From NCBI GenBank assembly GCA_037576195.1, contig CM075102.1, positions 51,332,745-51,396,744 on the forward strand: a stretch of DNA of 64,000 bases, given 5' to 3'. Shown piece after piece: positions 46,176-57,980 of the stretch (its first letter is position 1; the number at the start of each line of letters is the position of its first letter). This DNA is from Phytoseiulus persimilis. Its lineage: Eukaryota; Arthropoda; Arachnida; Mesostigmata; Phytoseiidae. A program made the translations under genes and the position numbers. The notes under the pieces were generated by a model. The model saw only the letters and a list, made by a program, of their open reading frames with translations. It was not told the DNA's origin and searched no databases.

Positions 46176-49100
46176 CTACACTTGCGTGTTGAGTTTGCTA
46201 CCCGAATTGTCTTTGCTGTTGTTGTTCTTCGTGTTGCTGCCTCCACTACTACTACCGCTACTGCTGCTGCTGTTGTTGTTGTTGCTCTTCACATTGTTGT
46301 TGTTGTTCTTCAAGCCGGAGCAACTGGCGTTCAGATCCCCGTAGGACGTGTTCGCCTTCTTCAGATTTTCGTAGGGGTTCTCTTCCCGGCTCTGCGTGTT
46401 GAGGACCTTGCTGCTGCAGTAGAGACCGCTGCTGCGGACGTTTGAGTAACGCGAGAACTGAGGATCGTTATCGGGAAAATCACGAACGGTCGCGTAGACG
46501 TGGGTTTCGGCAACTTTGGCGACGTTGTTCTTCTTCATGTCGTCGACGGTTCTGCTTCCAGGCGAGGGGAGATTGGGCTGAGGCCGGACGAACACGCCGC
46601 AGGTCTCCGCGGCCAGAGAAGGGTTCATGTTGTATCTCAGCGAGCCGACGTCGCCCGGTCGCAGCGAGTTCCTGAAGAGAGTGTCGCCGCCAGCTCCGCG
46701 ATAGATCGAGTTGTTCATCATGGTGCGGGGAGCGTTTTTCTCGTTCTGACGCGTCGTGACGTTGTTCATGTGGCGATAGTACTTGCGGTAGTAGGCGGCC
46801 GCGCCGAGGCCGATGCAGAGAAGCAGCAGGACGCCAAGGATCAGGATGGTGGCCTTCTGAGCCGCGGTGACGACATCAATGTCGGGAATGTGCTTTAGTT
46901 TGCTACCGTACGCTCCATACTTGTACGAAAGGCTGTAATCGCAGTTGGCGCCGGTGAACAGGGGCGGGCAGGAGCATTTGTAGCCGTCGATGAGGTCTGT
47001 GCAGCGGCCGCCGTTCTGGCAAGGACTCGATTCGCATTCGTCGATGTTGACCGAGCAGTCTTTGCCGCTGAAGCCCGGCGGGCACGTGCATTCGAACTCG
47101 TTCTGTGCCGAGTAGCACGTCCCCCCGTTGGCGCACGGGTTCAGCAAGCAGTGGTCAGCGCGCGTCGTGCAGTTGGCTCCTGCGAAGCCTTTGCGACAGA
47201 AGCATTTGTAGGAGTCGCCGTGGCTCTGACAGGTTGCTCCGTTAGAGCAGGGATTGTTCTGACAATGGTCGACGATTTCACACCGATGACCGTAGTAGCC
47301 TTCAGGGCATGTGCATTTGAATGGGGCGCCTCCGAACAGCTTCTCATTGTTGGTGCATCGACCGTTGTGGAGGCACGGGCTCCCGTCGCAGGGATTGATT
47401 TTGTGCTCACAGTTGGCGCCCTCGTAGCCTTTCGGGCAGATACATTGAGGACCGGAAATCGTGTTGAGGCATGTGGCTCCGTTTTCGCATCGTTTGTTGT
47501 CGCAGGTCTCTTTGACGAATTCGCAGTGAACCCCGAAGTGACCGGGAGGACATCTGCATCGGTAGTCTGTTGCGTTCGAACCGCCGGTCGACGACTCCTC
47601 ACAGCGTCCTCCGTTCCGGCATGGGCTCGCGGCACAACCGCTGATCACTTCCTCGCAGTTCTTGCCGCCGAAGCCGATCGGGCATTGACAGCTGTAGCGG
47701 CCGTCCCAGGAGTTGCGGCAGATGCCACCGTTTCGACAGGGGGAGTTGTTGGTGCAGAAGTTAAGGTCGCGGTTGCACAGCATGCCGCCCCAGCCCTCTT
47801 TGCAGTTGCACTGCCAGGGCTGATCGCAGCTACCGTGCTTACAGCCGGGGAAGCTGATGCACTGATCGCAGAGGGCGCCTTCATATCCGAAGTGGCAGTC
47901 GCAGCCGAAAGGCTTGCTACAGGTTCCCTTGCATCCAGGTCGGCACACAGCTGTAGACAGAAACGAATTTCGTTTAGTTTCGATCGAGTCGAGGACAGAT
48001 CACCCCCCTCGAGCAGAACACGCTCCGTCGCGTTCTTCCCCGCGTGCGTCCCCGGTTTCATACTCACGTTTATCACAATATTCGCCCGCCCATCCGCGAG
48101 AGCAGACCTTGTTGCCTTGCTCGTCGCACTCGTAGTGACCGTAGCGGTCGTGTCGCGGACGACAGAGACGATCGCACGCCACTCCGTAGTAGTTCTTCGA
48201 GCAGATCGCACGGAACGCGATTTTCACCGACGACTGCGGCATTTCGGGTTTCGACCATTCCTGACTGATCGCGAGGAACTGCGAAGACGAGAGCCGCATC
48301 GCGGGAGCCGGTCCCTTCGACTCGAGCCAAGCCTCGACGACGAGAGCGAAAGTTCCAGGCCATCCGAAGTCGAACGGCATCGAAACTTTGAACGAATCCG
48401 CGACGTACGGAAGCGAGAGCGGCGCGCTCACCGATTCTCCGTAAGTGCACGTGATCTGTAAAGTTTCAAACGAAATGTTAGCCGTCGCCGAACGATTGCG
48501 CGCTCTTCCTACATATCATCAGACGACGAACGACTGGCAAGGCAGCCAGCCAGCCAGCCAGCCAGCCCGCCCGCCCGCCAGCCAGCCAGTCGGCCAGCCG
48601 AGAGCATTTCCGCTCAAATCCCGAACGGTTTAATGTTTGGTAATCAGCAGTGAGGACACGGCAGACGGTAGGCAGGCAAACAAGCAGGCGGGCACGCGCA
48701 GAATCGTCGTCGGTCGAAGAACAGCACCATCGCCACATGCGGAGCTGACAGCGGCGGCAGCAGCAGCAGGCGAAAGATTGAGAAGGAGCACCATCTGGTG
48801 AGCTCACAAAGAGTAAGACGACGGCGACGAACAAAAAGTGGAAAAAAGAAAAAGACATGATGATGATGAGGCTGCCGCTGCTCCGCGGCCAGGGTCAGAT
48901 CAGACTGGCTTGCTGACGGACCGACTGACGGGCGGTCGGTCGGTCGGCCGGTCGGCTCGAACGCCTGCCTGCCTTCCTTCCTTTCTAGCTACCTACCAGA
49001 CGGAAAAGGTCTGCGCATGTGTTTTACCTAAAGCACAGAAGGAACGAAACGAGGAAGAGGAACCAACCGACAGCCAACAGGAAGTCCGAGCTCGCTGCTA

Positions 49101-51056
49101 TTTTAGGATGGGAACAGACGATCAGTGAAAAAACTTCTCCATGGAAATAGGAAAAAGAAGACTGTCTCCACAAAAACTCTTCGAGCTCTGTCGTTTGTAT
49201 GCTTGTTCGGGAAGTGTTGTATTTCAACTTGAGGACACAGTTTTCTCGAAAGTAGAGTGCGGAAAAGACAGAACGGTGCTCAGCCACCCGAGGAGAGGGG
49301 GAAGCAGTCGTTTTATTCTCGAAGCTAAACTCGCATGCAGGCCGGAACTATGGGGACGGTTAATAAAACTTACGTTGTCGGCGTCGATTTCCCGCTGGAA
49401 GTGACTCCAGCAAATTCTGATAACAAGAACATCCCTGCGGCTGAGATCCTTGCCGATGTCTAGGCTTTCAACTTTCAACTGGAACTCCCCGGTGGATTTG
49501 ACGGTCTGCAAAGATAATAGCTTGGCTCAGTTTGATTCCGCGGAAGGTTTTTTGTACAGCTGTTCTAAGTCGTTTTCCGAACTCCCTCATCGGAGAGTGA
49601 ATTTTCGACTCGTGGGGATCGTCGGAGGCGGCCGGAACTTCTGTTAATCTTCACATCTCTCTATCGATTCATATGCGAGTGAATCGGTGCGCTCTAGAAC
49701 CCATCTACATATAGCCATATATACGGTCGCCTGTTGGAGTTGTATTGAAGGAAGATATAGACCATCTGCCGAATGGTTTGGCCGCCCCCAAAAGAGTGTG
49801 GGAGACAGGTTGTCTCTTCTGCTCTTTCGCTTCAGAAGACGCTGGCTGTGTGAGAAAAGTCGTACGGAGACAACCGAGGTCCGGTCGGCCAACCATATGC
49901 CGGCAGCAGCGGAGAGCACCTGGTGCCTCCTAGAAGTATAAGCACTCGGCGGCGGCGGCATGGGAGAAAACATGGCCAGAAAAGCACCTCGTTCGATAGA
50001 TTCTAGCCGAGGTGGTAAATTATGGCGAGGTGGATAGCTGAGCGAGTAGATAACAGAATCTAGACACAGACGATTGGAGACGAGCGTTCTAGAAGCAGCA
50101 GCCGAGCCCTCGGGGTAAACGGCAAGCGACGATGCGATAAATCCTCATTGCAAGGTGTCACCTTACCACCAGCAACTGGGCACTCGGTGTAAGCGAAACA
50201 ACGCGCGACGCAAGTGCTAAACGAGAAACAAAATCGTTGTCGCCTCAACCGAGTCCAGCTGGTTCATCGGCTCGGCCTTCTAACTACGTAGCGTGGTTTC
50301 GACTGCCTCGGCAGATGTTTCGCCGTCCAGCGACACGTTTTCTTCACGGAACGAGGCATCAGCTGGCGCGGCTGGTCGACACGCGGCGCTTTCAACAATA
50401 TTGCATGAATTATATGCAAGCTGGCAAGTAGCTCGGTAGTCGGAGATAACCAGTCGGAGTCCCAGCTAGGAGCCCTTCCGGTCTCTCAACAGAAGTTGAC
50501 CTTGAGAAGCGGAAGTCCCTGAGAGGTCGCTCGTGATCTCCGTCGGAGTGCGGACGAGCCGCCGTCGTGGAGGAGCCGTTGGAGCGACATGTTGATGCTC
50601 TGCATACGACTTCATGGAGATGTTATCAGAAGGCGGCCCGCAAAGGAGGACCGTGTTCAAATTGAGCTAAACGTGAAAATTCGCCGCATTTCACTGCCAA
50701 GCTCCATCTTCAAGTAAATCTCTGTGTGCCGGCGTGATGCGTTTCAGCGCTTCTGTCGGCCACACGGTGAGAAAACAGAGATTAAAGAGGACTGCCCAGC
50801 GGAAGAATTACCGTCCCCGGTGGGAACTACGGCGCGGCGCTCTTCGGCGCGGGGAGATGAAGGATCAACATTGGCGGAGCGTTCCGCTGAACTCCTCATC
50901 GTCCGGGTAAAAAACCGAGCGACGGTGAGGAAACCGAGCGCGGGGACCTCGGAGAAGCCGAGTTCGAATAGGAACACACTTTTCGGGGGAAGAACTCACC
51001 TGGATGAAGGCGAAAACGATCACAGCCAAATGAACGAAGTTAACCAGACCGGCCAT
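46176..51056 (-). CDS. Dl: Delta, transmembrane Notch ligand
   Basis: Canonical Notch ligand. Four exons join in phase: 51056-51000, 49505-49374, 48455-48068 and 47950-46176 (stop 46176-46178), 783 residues. The first is a signal peptide (MAGLVNFVHLAVIVFAFIQ). The second and third carry the MNNL domain (STGEFQLKVESL, FGWPGTFALVVEAW). The DSL domain follows (ICSKNYYGVACDRLCRPRHD, YGHYECDEQGNKVCSRGW). The last exon holds nine EGF repeats. EGF1-2 form the DOS region (GCKHGSCDQPWQCNC), and the later ones include a calcium-type repeat (NIDECESSPCQNGGRC). A transmembrane helix (ATILILGVLLLLCIGLGAA) and a cytoplasmic tail of about 200 residues follow. The tail ends in an Asn/Ser-rich stretch and NTQV, a class I PDZ ligand. 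Introns are large (0.1-1.5 kb) compared with other genes here. The 5' flank is long and repeat-rich, as expected of a developmentally regulated gene. Confidence 0.97.
48541..48600. repeat. CAGC/CCGC tetranucleotide-rich tract in a Delta intron
   Basis: Near-perfect runs of CCAG then CCCG units in the second Delta intron. Similar CGGT and CTGC/CTTC units follow around 48930-48985. Confidence 0.8.
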
Positions 51057-52200
51057 TCCGTCTTCCGATGGTGCGGGTGGTATATATTAGGTAAGATTCA
51101 GGGGTAGAATAAATTAACCGGAACAACTGTTTGGCACTGCATCAGCACACAGTGAGCGCGAGAGTCATGGTATCCTGTTTGTGGCACAACGTTAACTACT
51201 CAGAGAGGTAGTCCAGTGTTGACAGAGGCAATGGTCACACAGAGATTCTCGAGCGGACGCGGCAACTGAACTTTTCCGACACTGTTGGAACACACGGCAA
51301 CGACGACGACGAGACAACACGCAGCGCGGAAGTGCTGAAATTTCGTCCCTGTGTGGATCGACTACGAACGCGGTCACGTCTCGTTTCAAACTGACAGTCA
51401 GCGCGAATGCTCGCACAAGTCTATCTTTCTAGGGGGGAGAGGAGGAGAAAGGTTTCGAAGTGAGCTAGCGGCCAAGCAGGCAACTAACACCAACCGAGTC
51501 TACGATGACGACAACGACGACGCCATCGACAACAACAGTAGTAGTACTGGTACTGGTGGCTGGAGCAGCAGCGCCAGATGGCCTCGCTCGGAGGCAGATG
51601 GCCCAGGCAAGCGAGCGAGCGAGCGAGCGGACGAAGGAAGGAAGCAAGCGATCCTGTCGGCCAACCGGCCGGCCGGCCGGCCTGCCTGCCTGGTTGGATA
51701 GCAGCTCGATGGCCGACCGGAGAGCAACGGAGAAGATGACGAAGAAAGAGAGGAAGCTGGCTGAAGAAGAAAACAGCAGCAGCAGCAGCAGTTCCTCGAG
51801 AACCAGAACACGCGGCCGACGGTCGATCAGCCGTCCTCCGTATCCACCGTCGGATCGGCTGGCCCCAGAGGGCTGCGACGCCAGCGGCGCCGTCGTTGCA
51901 GTCATAGAGGAGACCACCATTGCTCCTTATGGTCCCGCGGCGATAGAGAGCTGCTGTCGTGGGAGATGTTGCTGAAGACTATCGAGGGGGTGGCTCTTAT
52001 CCATCGCTGCCAGGTTGGTTTGCTGGCGGGCGGGCGGGCGGCCGGCCGGCCGGACTAGCAAGCTGATCGGCGACAGAAGGTCCCAACTGCACCATTTCTT
52101 CTGCCTCCGGTTGCGATCCTGTTGCCGCCGCCGCACAAATCGTCACATATAAACGAACTGGCAGACGGACGGACAGATCGACAGACACCGAGCAACAGAT
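51057..52200 (-). promoter_or_regulatory. Delta upstream region, dense in short tandem repeats
   Basis: This region begins at the Delta start codon. It carries (GCGA)n near 51615-51640, (GGCC)n near 51664-51690, (CAG)n near 51774-51794 and a (GGCG)/(GCCG) tract near 52018-52055. It should contain the Delta 5' UTR and promoter. A TATATA at 51081-51088 is too close to the start codon to be a confident TATA box. Confidence 0.4.
51615..51700. repeat. GCGA / GGCC / CTGC simple-repeat cluster
   Basis: Consecutive GCGA units, then GGAA/GCAA, then GGCC and CTGC units form a low-complexity block upstream of Delta. Confidence 0.75.
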
Positions 52201-52296
52201 TGACGAATGGTTCAAGGTTCAGAGTACGAGGGAGAAATGCATCGCCGGCTTGATGGGCATGCCTTCGACAAATGGTTTCGTAAAGTTTCCGGTCAT

Positions 52297-52614
52297 TTAC
52301 GAGTGTATGTAGCGGGTCTTCGTCGAGAGTGAGTTGGGTTCCCTGGGCCTTCGAGCGCTCCAAGACACCACGGCACGCAATCGGGAGCGAGGTCGTTCGG
52401 AGCAGAGGAACGACGGCAGGCAGACTTGCGCGAGACTCATCTGCGGAGCCTTCCCGCCTGATAGCTCCAAGATTCGGTCGTATGGGCCATTCGGTTGAGC
52501 CGAGGTGGAAGCTGATATCGACGTCGCTAGTCCAAGGTCATCGAGGGCGGAACCGAATCGGTCCGCGAGGATCGAGTGTGCGGAAGCGACAAACGGTGAC
52601 ATCGGCTCATACAC
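52297..52614 (-). other. Unassigned minus-strand open frame
   Basis: The open frame holds an ATG start (MSPFVASAHSILADRFGSAL...) after a GTG-led beginning, with GC-rich third positions for about 60 codons. A second open frame in another phase continues at 52055-52363. It could be an exon of a gene in the Delta upstream region or a leader-exon artefact. No family is recognised. Confidence 0.25.
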
Positions 52615-53484
52615 ATGTCATCCTCCGCGGATGACGCACGACGCACAAAGAAAACGTTCCACGGAAATCAAAGCATCCCCTCGGTGAATGACAAGTCAGC
52701 CAAACAGCTCAGAGGAATTTTCGTGTCTGTGTTTACTGATCCATTGTGTTTTGATCGTAACTCTTATTGCCTTAGCATCAGAGGACCGAGAGTTCCTCGA
52801 GAGGTTTCGAGAGAGGAGCTCGTCCTCCACTCATGTCTGAACGTTGGTTGATCGATTCATTCGGCTGAAATTCGTTGTAGACAATGATTGCCGTTTGCAA
52901 CCTCCAGCTCGGGGGCGTTCCATGGGTTTTTTCGACGAGACCAGTTGTAGCTGGCTGGTATTTGTTCGAGGAAACAACCGCTCTCGGAGCTCACTCGTTA
53001 GCGTAAAGACTTGTGTGTGACTCGAGCTCTTCTCTCAGCAGGTGGACTTTACGCCCTCAGCACCCACTCATGACCAGCCACCTTCGGAGCGACCACCTTT
53101 CAGACACCCAACCTCGAAGCCTGGAGATCTACCCACCCACCCACTCGCTTGCTCACACCACATCCAATCACATAGCGGACAACGAGCTCTTCAATTATTT
53201 ATTCCCGAAAACAGACCGCCTTGCGAGCCCACAACCCAGAGGATTGACCATTGGATCCGAGGCAGAAGCGGCGGCGCCAGCGAATTCGTTCAACAACGTC
53301 CGATCTCTTAGAGTTTGAAAATCTGTCTCTACTACGATCTACTACGCCCATTCATGAGTTCACATACGCCTCACATCCCTGCGGGCTCCAAGCAGATGTG
53401 GCGGTGGTGGCGGCGGCGAGGCTAAGAACGGCGGTCTTCTACGGGGCCAAGATGTTTTTTCTCAATCCTAGGACTAAGCCGGTC

Positions 53485-53514
53485 TGTCGTGCTGCTGCTG
53501 CTGCTGCCTGCTGT
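53485..53514. repeat. CTG trinucleotide repeat
   Basis: About seven CTG units in a non-coding stretch upstream of Delta. Confidence 0.75.
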
Positions 53515-53655
53515 TAGCGGACCGCGGAAGGAAAAAGCAACGAGCCCAGCAGCGAGCAACAGTCACATTCGGTGACAACAAGCGCGGTGCCGCGGGGGTG
53601 GTCTCTGGAAGGGTGAGGTCAGCAGGGAAACAAACTAAAATCATGACCACGGCTT

Positions 53656-54035
53656 ACTATTATTGAGGACGCGAGACGGGTCGCCCGTTCCCACCTCGAT
53701 CCGTGCGCTGAAACGCCGCTAGCCTTTCTCGAGTGGCCGCCAGAGAGGCTATTTTTGCTCGACACAAGCTCTTGGTTGAGTTTCCGCTGTGAACTATTTT
53801 TCTCAGGACTCTCCGAGAGCACTGTTGTCGTTGTTTTGGCTTCCTGCACGTGTCCTTCCCACTGGGTATTCGCTTCTTCCTGCCCGTCGTCAAAGGGTGC
53901 AGCTTCCCGGACGATTTCATTGAGTGAGGATACACTTGCCGCATCACCCTCAAGGACAGAGGGAGTTTTCACCGGCTCGCTCTCTGGGAACGGAAGCACG
54001 CAGCGGATGTCGAAGAAGACTTCCACTTCCTTCTA
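53656..54035 (-). other. Possible minus-strand exon, disordered product
   Basis: Open from a TAG-ended acceptor-like site near 54036 to a GTAAGC donor near 53656. The translation is acidic and Ser/Glu-rich (SVLEGDAASVSSLNEIVREA) and then basic, as in disordered regulatory regions. The acceptor lacks a pyrimidine tract. It lies 2.6 kb upstream of Delta. No partner exon is identified. Confidence 0.25.
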
Positions 54036-57000
54036 ACGAGCGCAGGCTCCAAATAATTTTTTTTGCCGCTCGTCAGGCCGAGAGCTCTTGGCTGGTGGAC
54101 TCAACTCCGCGCACGCAACCGCAAGGCCACCGTTTGTACAGCGGGCGAGAGACGTAACGGGCTTCCGCGATCTCTCCCGGTGTGGCCGTTAATCTTCCGC
54201 CGTCGATTCCCTCATGAGCGCGCCGCACTGCCGGCTTTAATTTGTGATGCTCACAAAAATTTCGGCCGGGACAGGTGCAAGCTGGTTGGTCGCATACCCT
54301 TCCGGTCGGGGCTGACACGCCGTGATCCGCTAAAAATGAATGAGTCCACATCCTTTTTCGATTCTAGCGGGACTGTCTCCGAACTCAAATCTCGACTCCA
54401 CAAAAAGTGTTGCTTCCTTGGTCGCATGCTACCCGTTGTAGGGTGGCTGGCCTGCCGGCCGGCCGGCAGTTGGCTGCTCGGTTCCTGGTGCCGCCGGTCC
54501 GGAAACCCCCGAAAGATGAACAGTCCCTCTGGCCGGATGGAGATAGCTCACCAGTTCTTCTTGTTTAAGAAGCAGGCGAGCCTCCATTTTTTGAAGATCT
54601 CTTTCATTTTTAGCATCAGAGGCGCTTCTCTGTGCTCGTTCTAGCGTTCTGCGCATATTTGTCTGCACTAGGTGGAAGACTGAAGGAAAAAGCCGGAAAA
54701 CCACGACGACGAGGAAACGACTTTGAGATATAGACGAAACTATACGGCGATCGGAACTCTAAACCTCTGAAAGATTTTTCCTGTTCCTGCTTCTCTGTCG
54801 TTCAGAGAAGGGGCCTTTTTTGTGGAATCGGAAGGAACGCGGCTTTCGAAACTTCCGTCGTCATTATCGGCAGAACATCTGATTCATTGGCTCTGTGCCG
54901 TCGGAGTGCTCGCTCGAAATCTTGGGGAGTGGCTCCACCCGACGCTGCTCGTTTTGCCGGTCTCGTTGGCGTAACGTGCTCGAGATTCGCTCCATGGAGA
55001 TACAGCGTGGGCTCCCTGGACCGTTTCTGGCCGCTGCTCGTTGTGTTTGGCCAGACGGGATGAACGGGAGGAGGCTTTCTCGAGTAAAATTTCTCAGTGA
55101 ATGCCTAAGAACACTACTCGTCAACCTGCTCCAAATCCACCAGCCGACGCGACGGTTAAAAATGAGTTCCTTCGGCCGCCGCAGAAACAGCCCCCACCGC
55201 CTTCTTGACCGAGCGAGCGACCGTCCGTCCGTCATGGGAGGCTGAGTCGGATCATTGCGCTGAGAACGTCGCGCTGTGTGAAAACACGGCTCTGCGGCCA
55301 TAGTCGACGGCAACGCTTACTTCGACTCGTACGTCGACCGGTAGCCGCTCGAGGACTGAGTTACCCGGTATCGCCGCCGCCACCTGAAGATTCCGTAAGC
55401 GGCGCAGAACGCGTTGTGAGAGAATGGAAGGAAAGCCTTCGTTCTCAGCTCCAGCGTAGAAGCGACCACTCGCGGGTGTTGGTTGTTGTCGTTGTTGTTT
55501 TTAGGATGAAGAAAACGAACGTCAAGAACGAATTCCGCACCCCCATCACAGAGCCCCTGTTCGCGGACCAATGCGGAACTGAGCAACACTGGTAGCGAAG
55601 CACTCAATCGGTGAGTGAGCCCCAGCCGGACGGGCGAATAAGAAGTTGGCCGCCTCTCCGGAGATTCATTTTCCTTGTCGTGGGAACGCGGATGCCAACA
55701 ATCGTCGAATGGACACGTCGATTGGCTGACCACCTTCGATACACAGCGTCGGAGTTTATTCGACGCTCCGTAGGGGTGGACGACTCATCCGGGGTCGCGT
55801 CCCCTCTCCGTCAATGGCAGGCCCTGAGTTGACTTTCTCCTGCGACTGGTATCCGGACGGATTGCATGCAACAGCGTTCTTTCCCCGTTCTGAATGGAAC
55901 CGCCATTTCGTCGACGGAGAGGCCTGCGGTCCGCGATGTGACCAAACATCGTCGCAGCATGCTCCTCCGCGACACGTTTGCTCAAGAGGTGGGGAGCTAG
56001 GGGACGAAAAAGCCTGACAACCAAGGGCTGGCAGGCAGGCAGGCAGACAGCAGTAAATCTCAAGAATACATAGATTGTCATGTATTACTATTTACAAACA
56101 GCGCGTCGGCTACCTATTCCGGTGATTGAACCGGCACCTCCTGTTTCTTGAGCGAATCAATAACTAAGAGCGATTCCTACGTCCTCAGCTGCGCTTTGAG
56201 TGGCAGACTGAGAAAAAATAAGCACGCCTCCAGCTGCTCGCCTTTTCCTACGGAAGCGAACGAACGGCCAGTCCGAGAAAGGAACAGATTTTCTGTAAAC
56301 CACCGAGCCCGCGGGGGAACGAGCCTCACGCCGTGTTCGAGGGCCAAGAAGCCGCACGAGTGAACGGCTCGAGAATCCGTCATTTCAGCTTCGGAACAGT
56401 TGGCGCGGTCTCCCGCGTGCAACAAAGCAAACCATCTTAACGAAATCGGAAGTGATGGGTACAGCGAGCCACAGGAAACATGCGTGTCCTTGCTCCAGTT
56501 CGCGCGTGCCTGCTCCGCTCGTAACTTTGGCGGCAGCTCGGCATCGTCTTCATCCGATGTTGTCGTCGTCGCACTAGACTGCCGAGTTCAAGGCTGCTTG
56601 TGTTTCAGGGAGAACAACCTTCAGACAGCGAGCAGAGCAAGCAACTCGCCGATCTCCTTTCGCTTGTGCAACCTTCGAACCCTTCTCTCTACCCGGAACC
56701 ACCAGACCAACGAACGATCCAACCAGTCAGTCGAGCAGGCAGGCAACCAACCTACGGACGGACAGAACGACAAACCTCTAGTCCGCTTCCTGTAGCCCAG
56801 CTGCTGCAGCTCCGGCTCCAATGGAGCCCGCTCAGAGCAGAGGCAGAAACTCTTGAATGGGTTCTGTCGCGGTTCGTCCACTTTGCGATTTTGAGATCGG
56901 CAATGTTCCGTCCGACGTTCATTGAAAGCGTCGCGATTCGGCCGTTTCCAGCCTGTGCCGTTTTAGCTCGATTGAGAACGGAGCGGATTTTGAACGCGAC

Positions 57001-57257
57001 CGAGCGAGCGGTCTCTGCTCAGAACGGCTTTTCGTTTTCGTAGCCGGCACATATGCTCGACCAGATGACTCTAGTACTCCTTAGCGTAGAGTAGATCCAC
57101 TCCATAGAAAGGCTCTGGGCGAGCGGGCGACTGGCTAGCGAGGGAGGGCTGCTTTTTTCACCACATGTCTCTGTTGTCGTCGTAGAAGTCTTTCTTTTCT
57201 TCCTCTCCCTCCGATGGCTCGTGCCTGCCTCGTGGGCCAAGACCCATCTATCCGTCG
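54036..57257. other. Stretch without recognised genes, far upstream of Delta
   Basis: Open frames up to about 147 codons (56600-57043 plus) lie on both strands without family resemblance. A CAGG tetranucleotide run sits near 56030-56050. Delta enhancers or untranslated exons could lie here, but nothing in the sequence proves it. Confidence 0.35.
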
Positions 57258-57980
57258 CTACGTCTGACGAATCAGCGCCAGCCACCGGTCCCCGATAGAG
57301 CGTGCTGTAGAGTCAGCTAGAAACAGAAGTGTGCCTTTCTGTGCGAAGAAGCAGATGTCCGCGCCCGAAGCGTGGCTGGCATACGCCAGTCGGCTGATGG
57401 CCCTCCACACTTCTTCTGCATAAACCCCGATCGGAGGAGCATCAGCTGTGCCACCGCCAACACCACCACGCGACAGAAGATTTGTCTGCAACTGTTGCTG
57501 ACTGGGGCAGATGGGCCCCACCTGGCTCAGAAACAACTTATTAAGCATCCACCAAACGATATCCGAAACCTCGAAGACTGTATCGAACATCCCGCAGATT
57601 AGGCGGTTCGGCCGACCAGGCTCTTTCTGGAGAGAGCTCCGACAGTGAGGGCCGTTACGGAGCGCGTTTTCCGGCGCGGTCTTAATCGGCCGTACCGTCT
57701 CCCCGTTCGGATCCGAACGGTTCAAAACCGTACAATCGTCCGTGCTTGACGGAATCTGTGGTCCAGAACGCTGGTCAGTCGAGCGGGCGGACGATGTTCC
57801 CCGAAAAAGAGTCAGAAGCTCAGAAACAGAAGACGAGGAGGCACCCGTCTCAGGAAGGGGAACAAGAGATTTAATATCGAGCTGAGGGAGGACTTCACCG
57901 GCGATCGAAGAAATGCAGCTGAAATCGGCAGCCTTCATGGCAGCCATCTGCCTTAAGTATCTCCTCTCACCTGCCGCCAT
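57258..57980 (-). CDS. Unrecognised 240-codon open frame with ATG start
   Basis: ATG at 57980-57978 in good context (AAGAATGG) and TAG at 57258-57260. It is one of the longest frames in the window not explained by a recognised gene. The first 100 residues are Ser/Pro-rich. The C-terminal half is amphipathic, with MFDTVFEVSDIVWWMLNKLF, a Gly-rich hinge (RGGVGGGTADAPP) and a compact-looking end (AEEVWRAISRLAYASHASGA, then FFAQKGTLLFLAD). There is no signal peptide and no known motif. A GTGAGA directly after the first ten bases could be a donor, which would leave only an ATG exon. It may be a lineage-specific gene, a domesticated element fragment, or chance. Confidence 0.35.
   Translation of the reverse strand: MAAGERRYLRQMAAMKAADFSCISSIAGEVLPQLDIKSLVPLPETGASSSSVSELLTLFRGTSSARSTDQRSGPQIPSSTDDCTVLNRSDPNGETVRPIKTAPENALRNGPHCRSSLQKEPGRPNRLICGMFDTVFEVSDIVWWMLNKLFLSQVGPICPSQQQLQTNLLSRGGVGGGTADAPPIGVYAEEVWRAISRLAYASHASGADICFFAQKGTLLFLADSTARSIGDRWLALIRQT

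Noticed and set aside
47151-48461. A 436-codon open frame on the plus strand
   Set aside because: It is the exact antisense of the Delta EGF and DSL exons. Codon bias of cysteine/glycine-rich repeats keeps the opposite strand open. The minus frame matches Delta domain by domain.
51075-51095. TATATA motif as a Delta TATA box
   Set aside because: On the minus strand it would put the transcription start at or inside the start codon.
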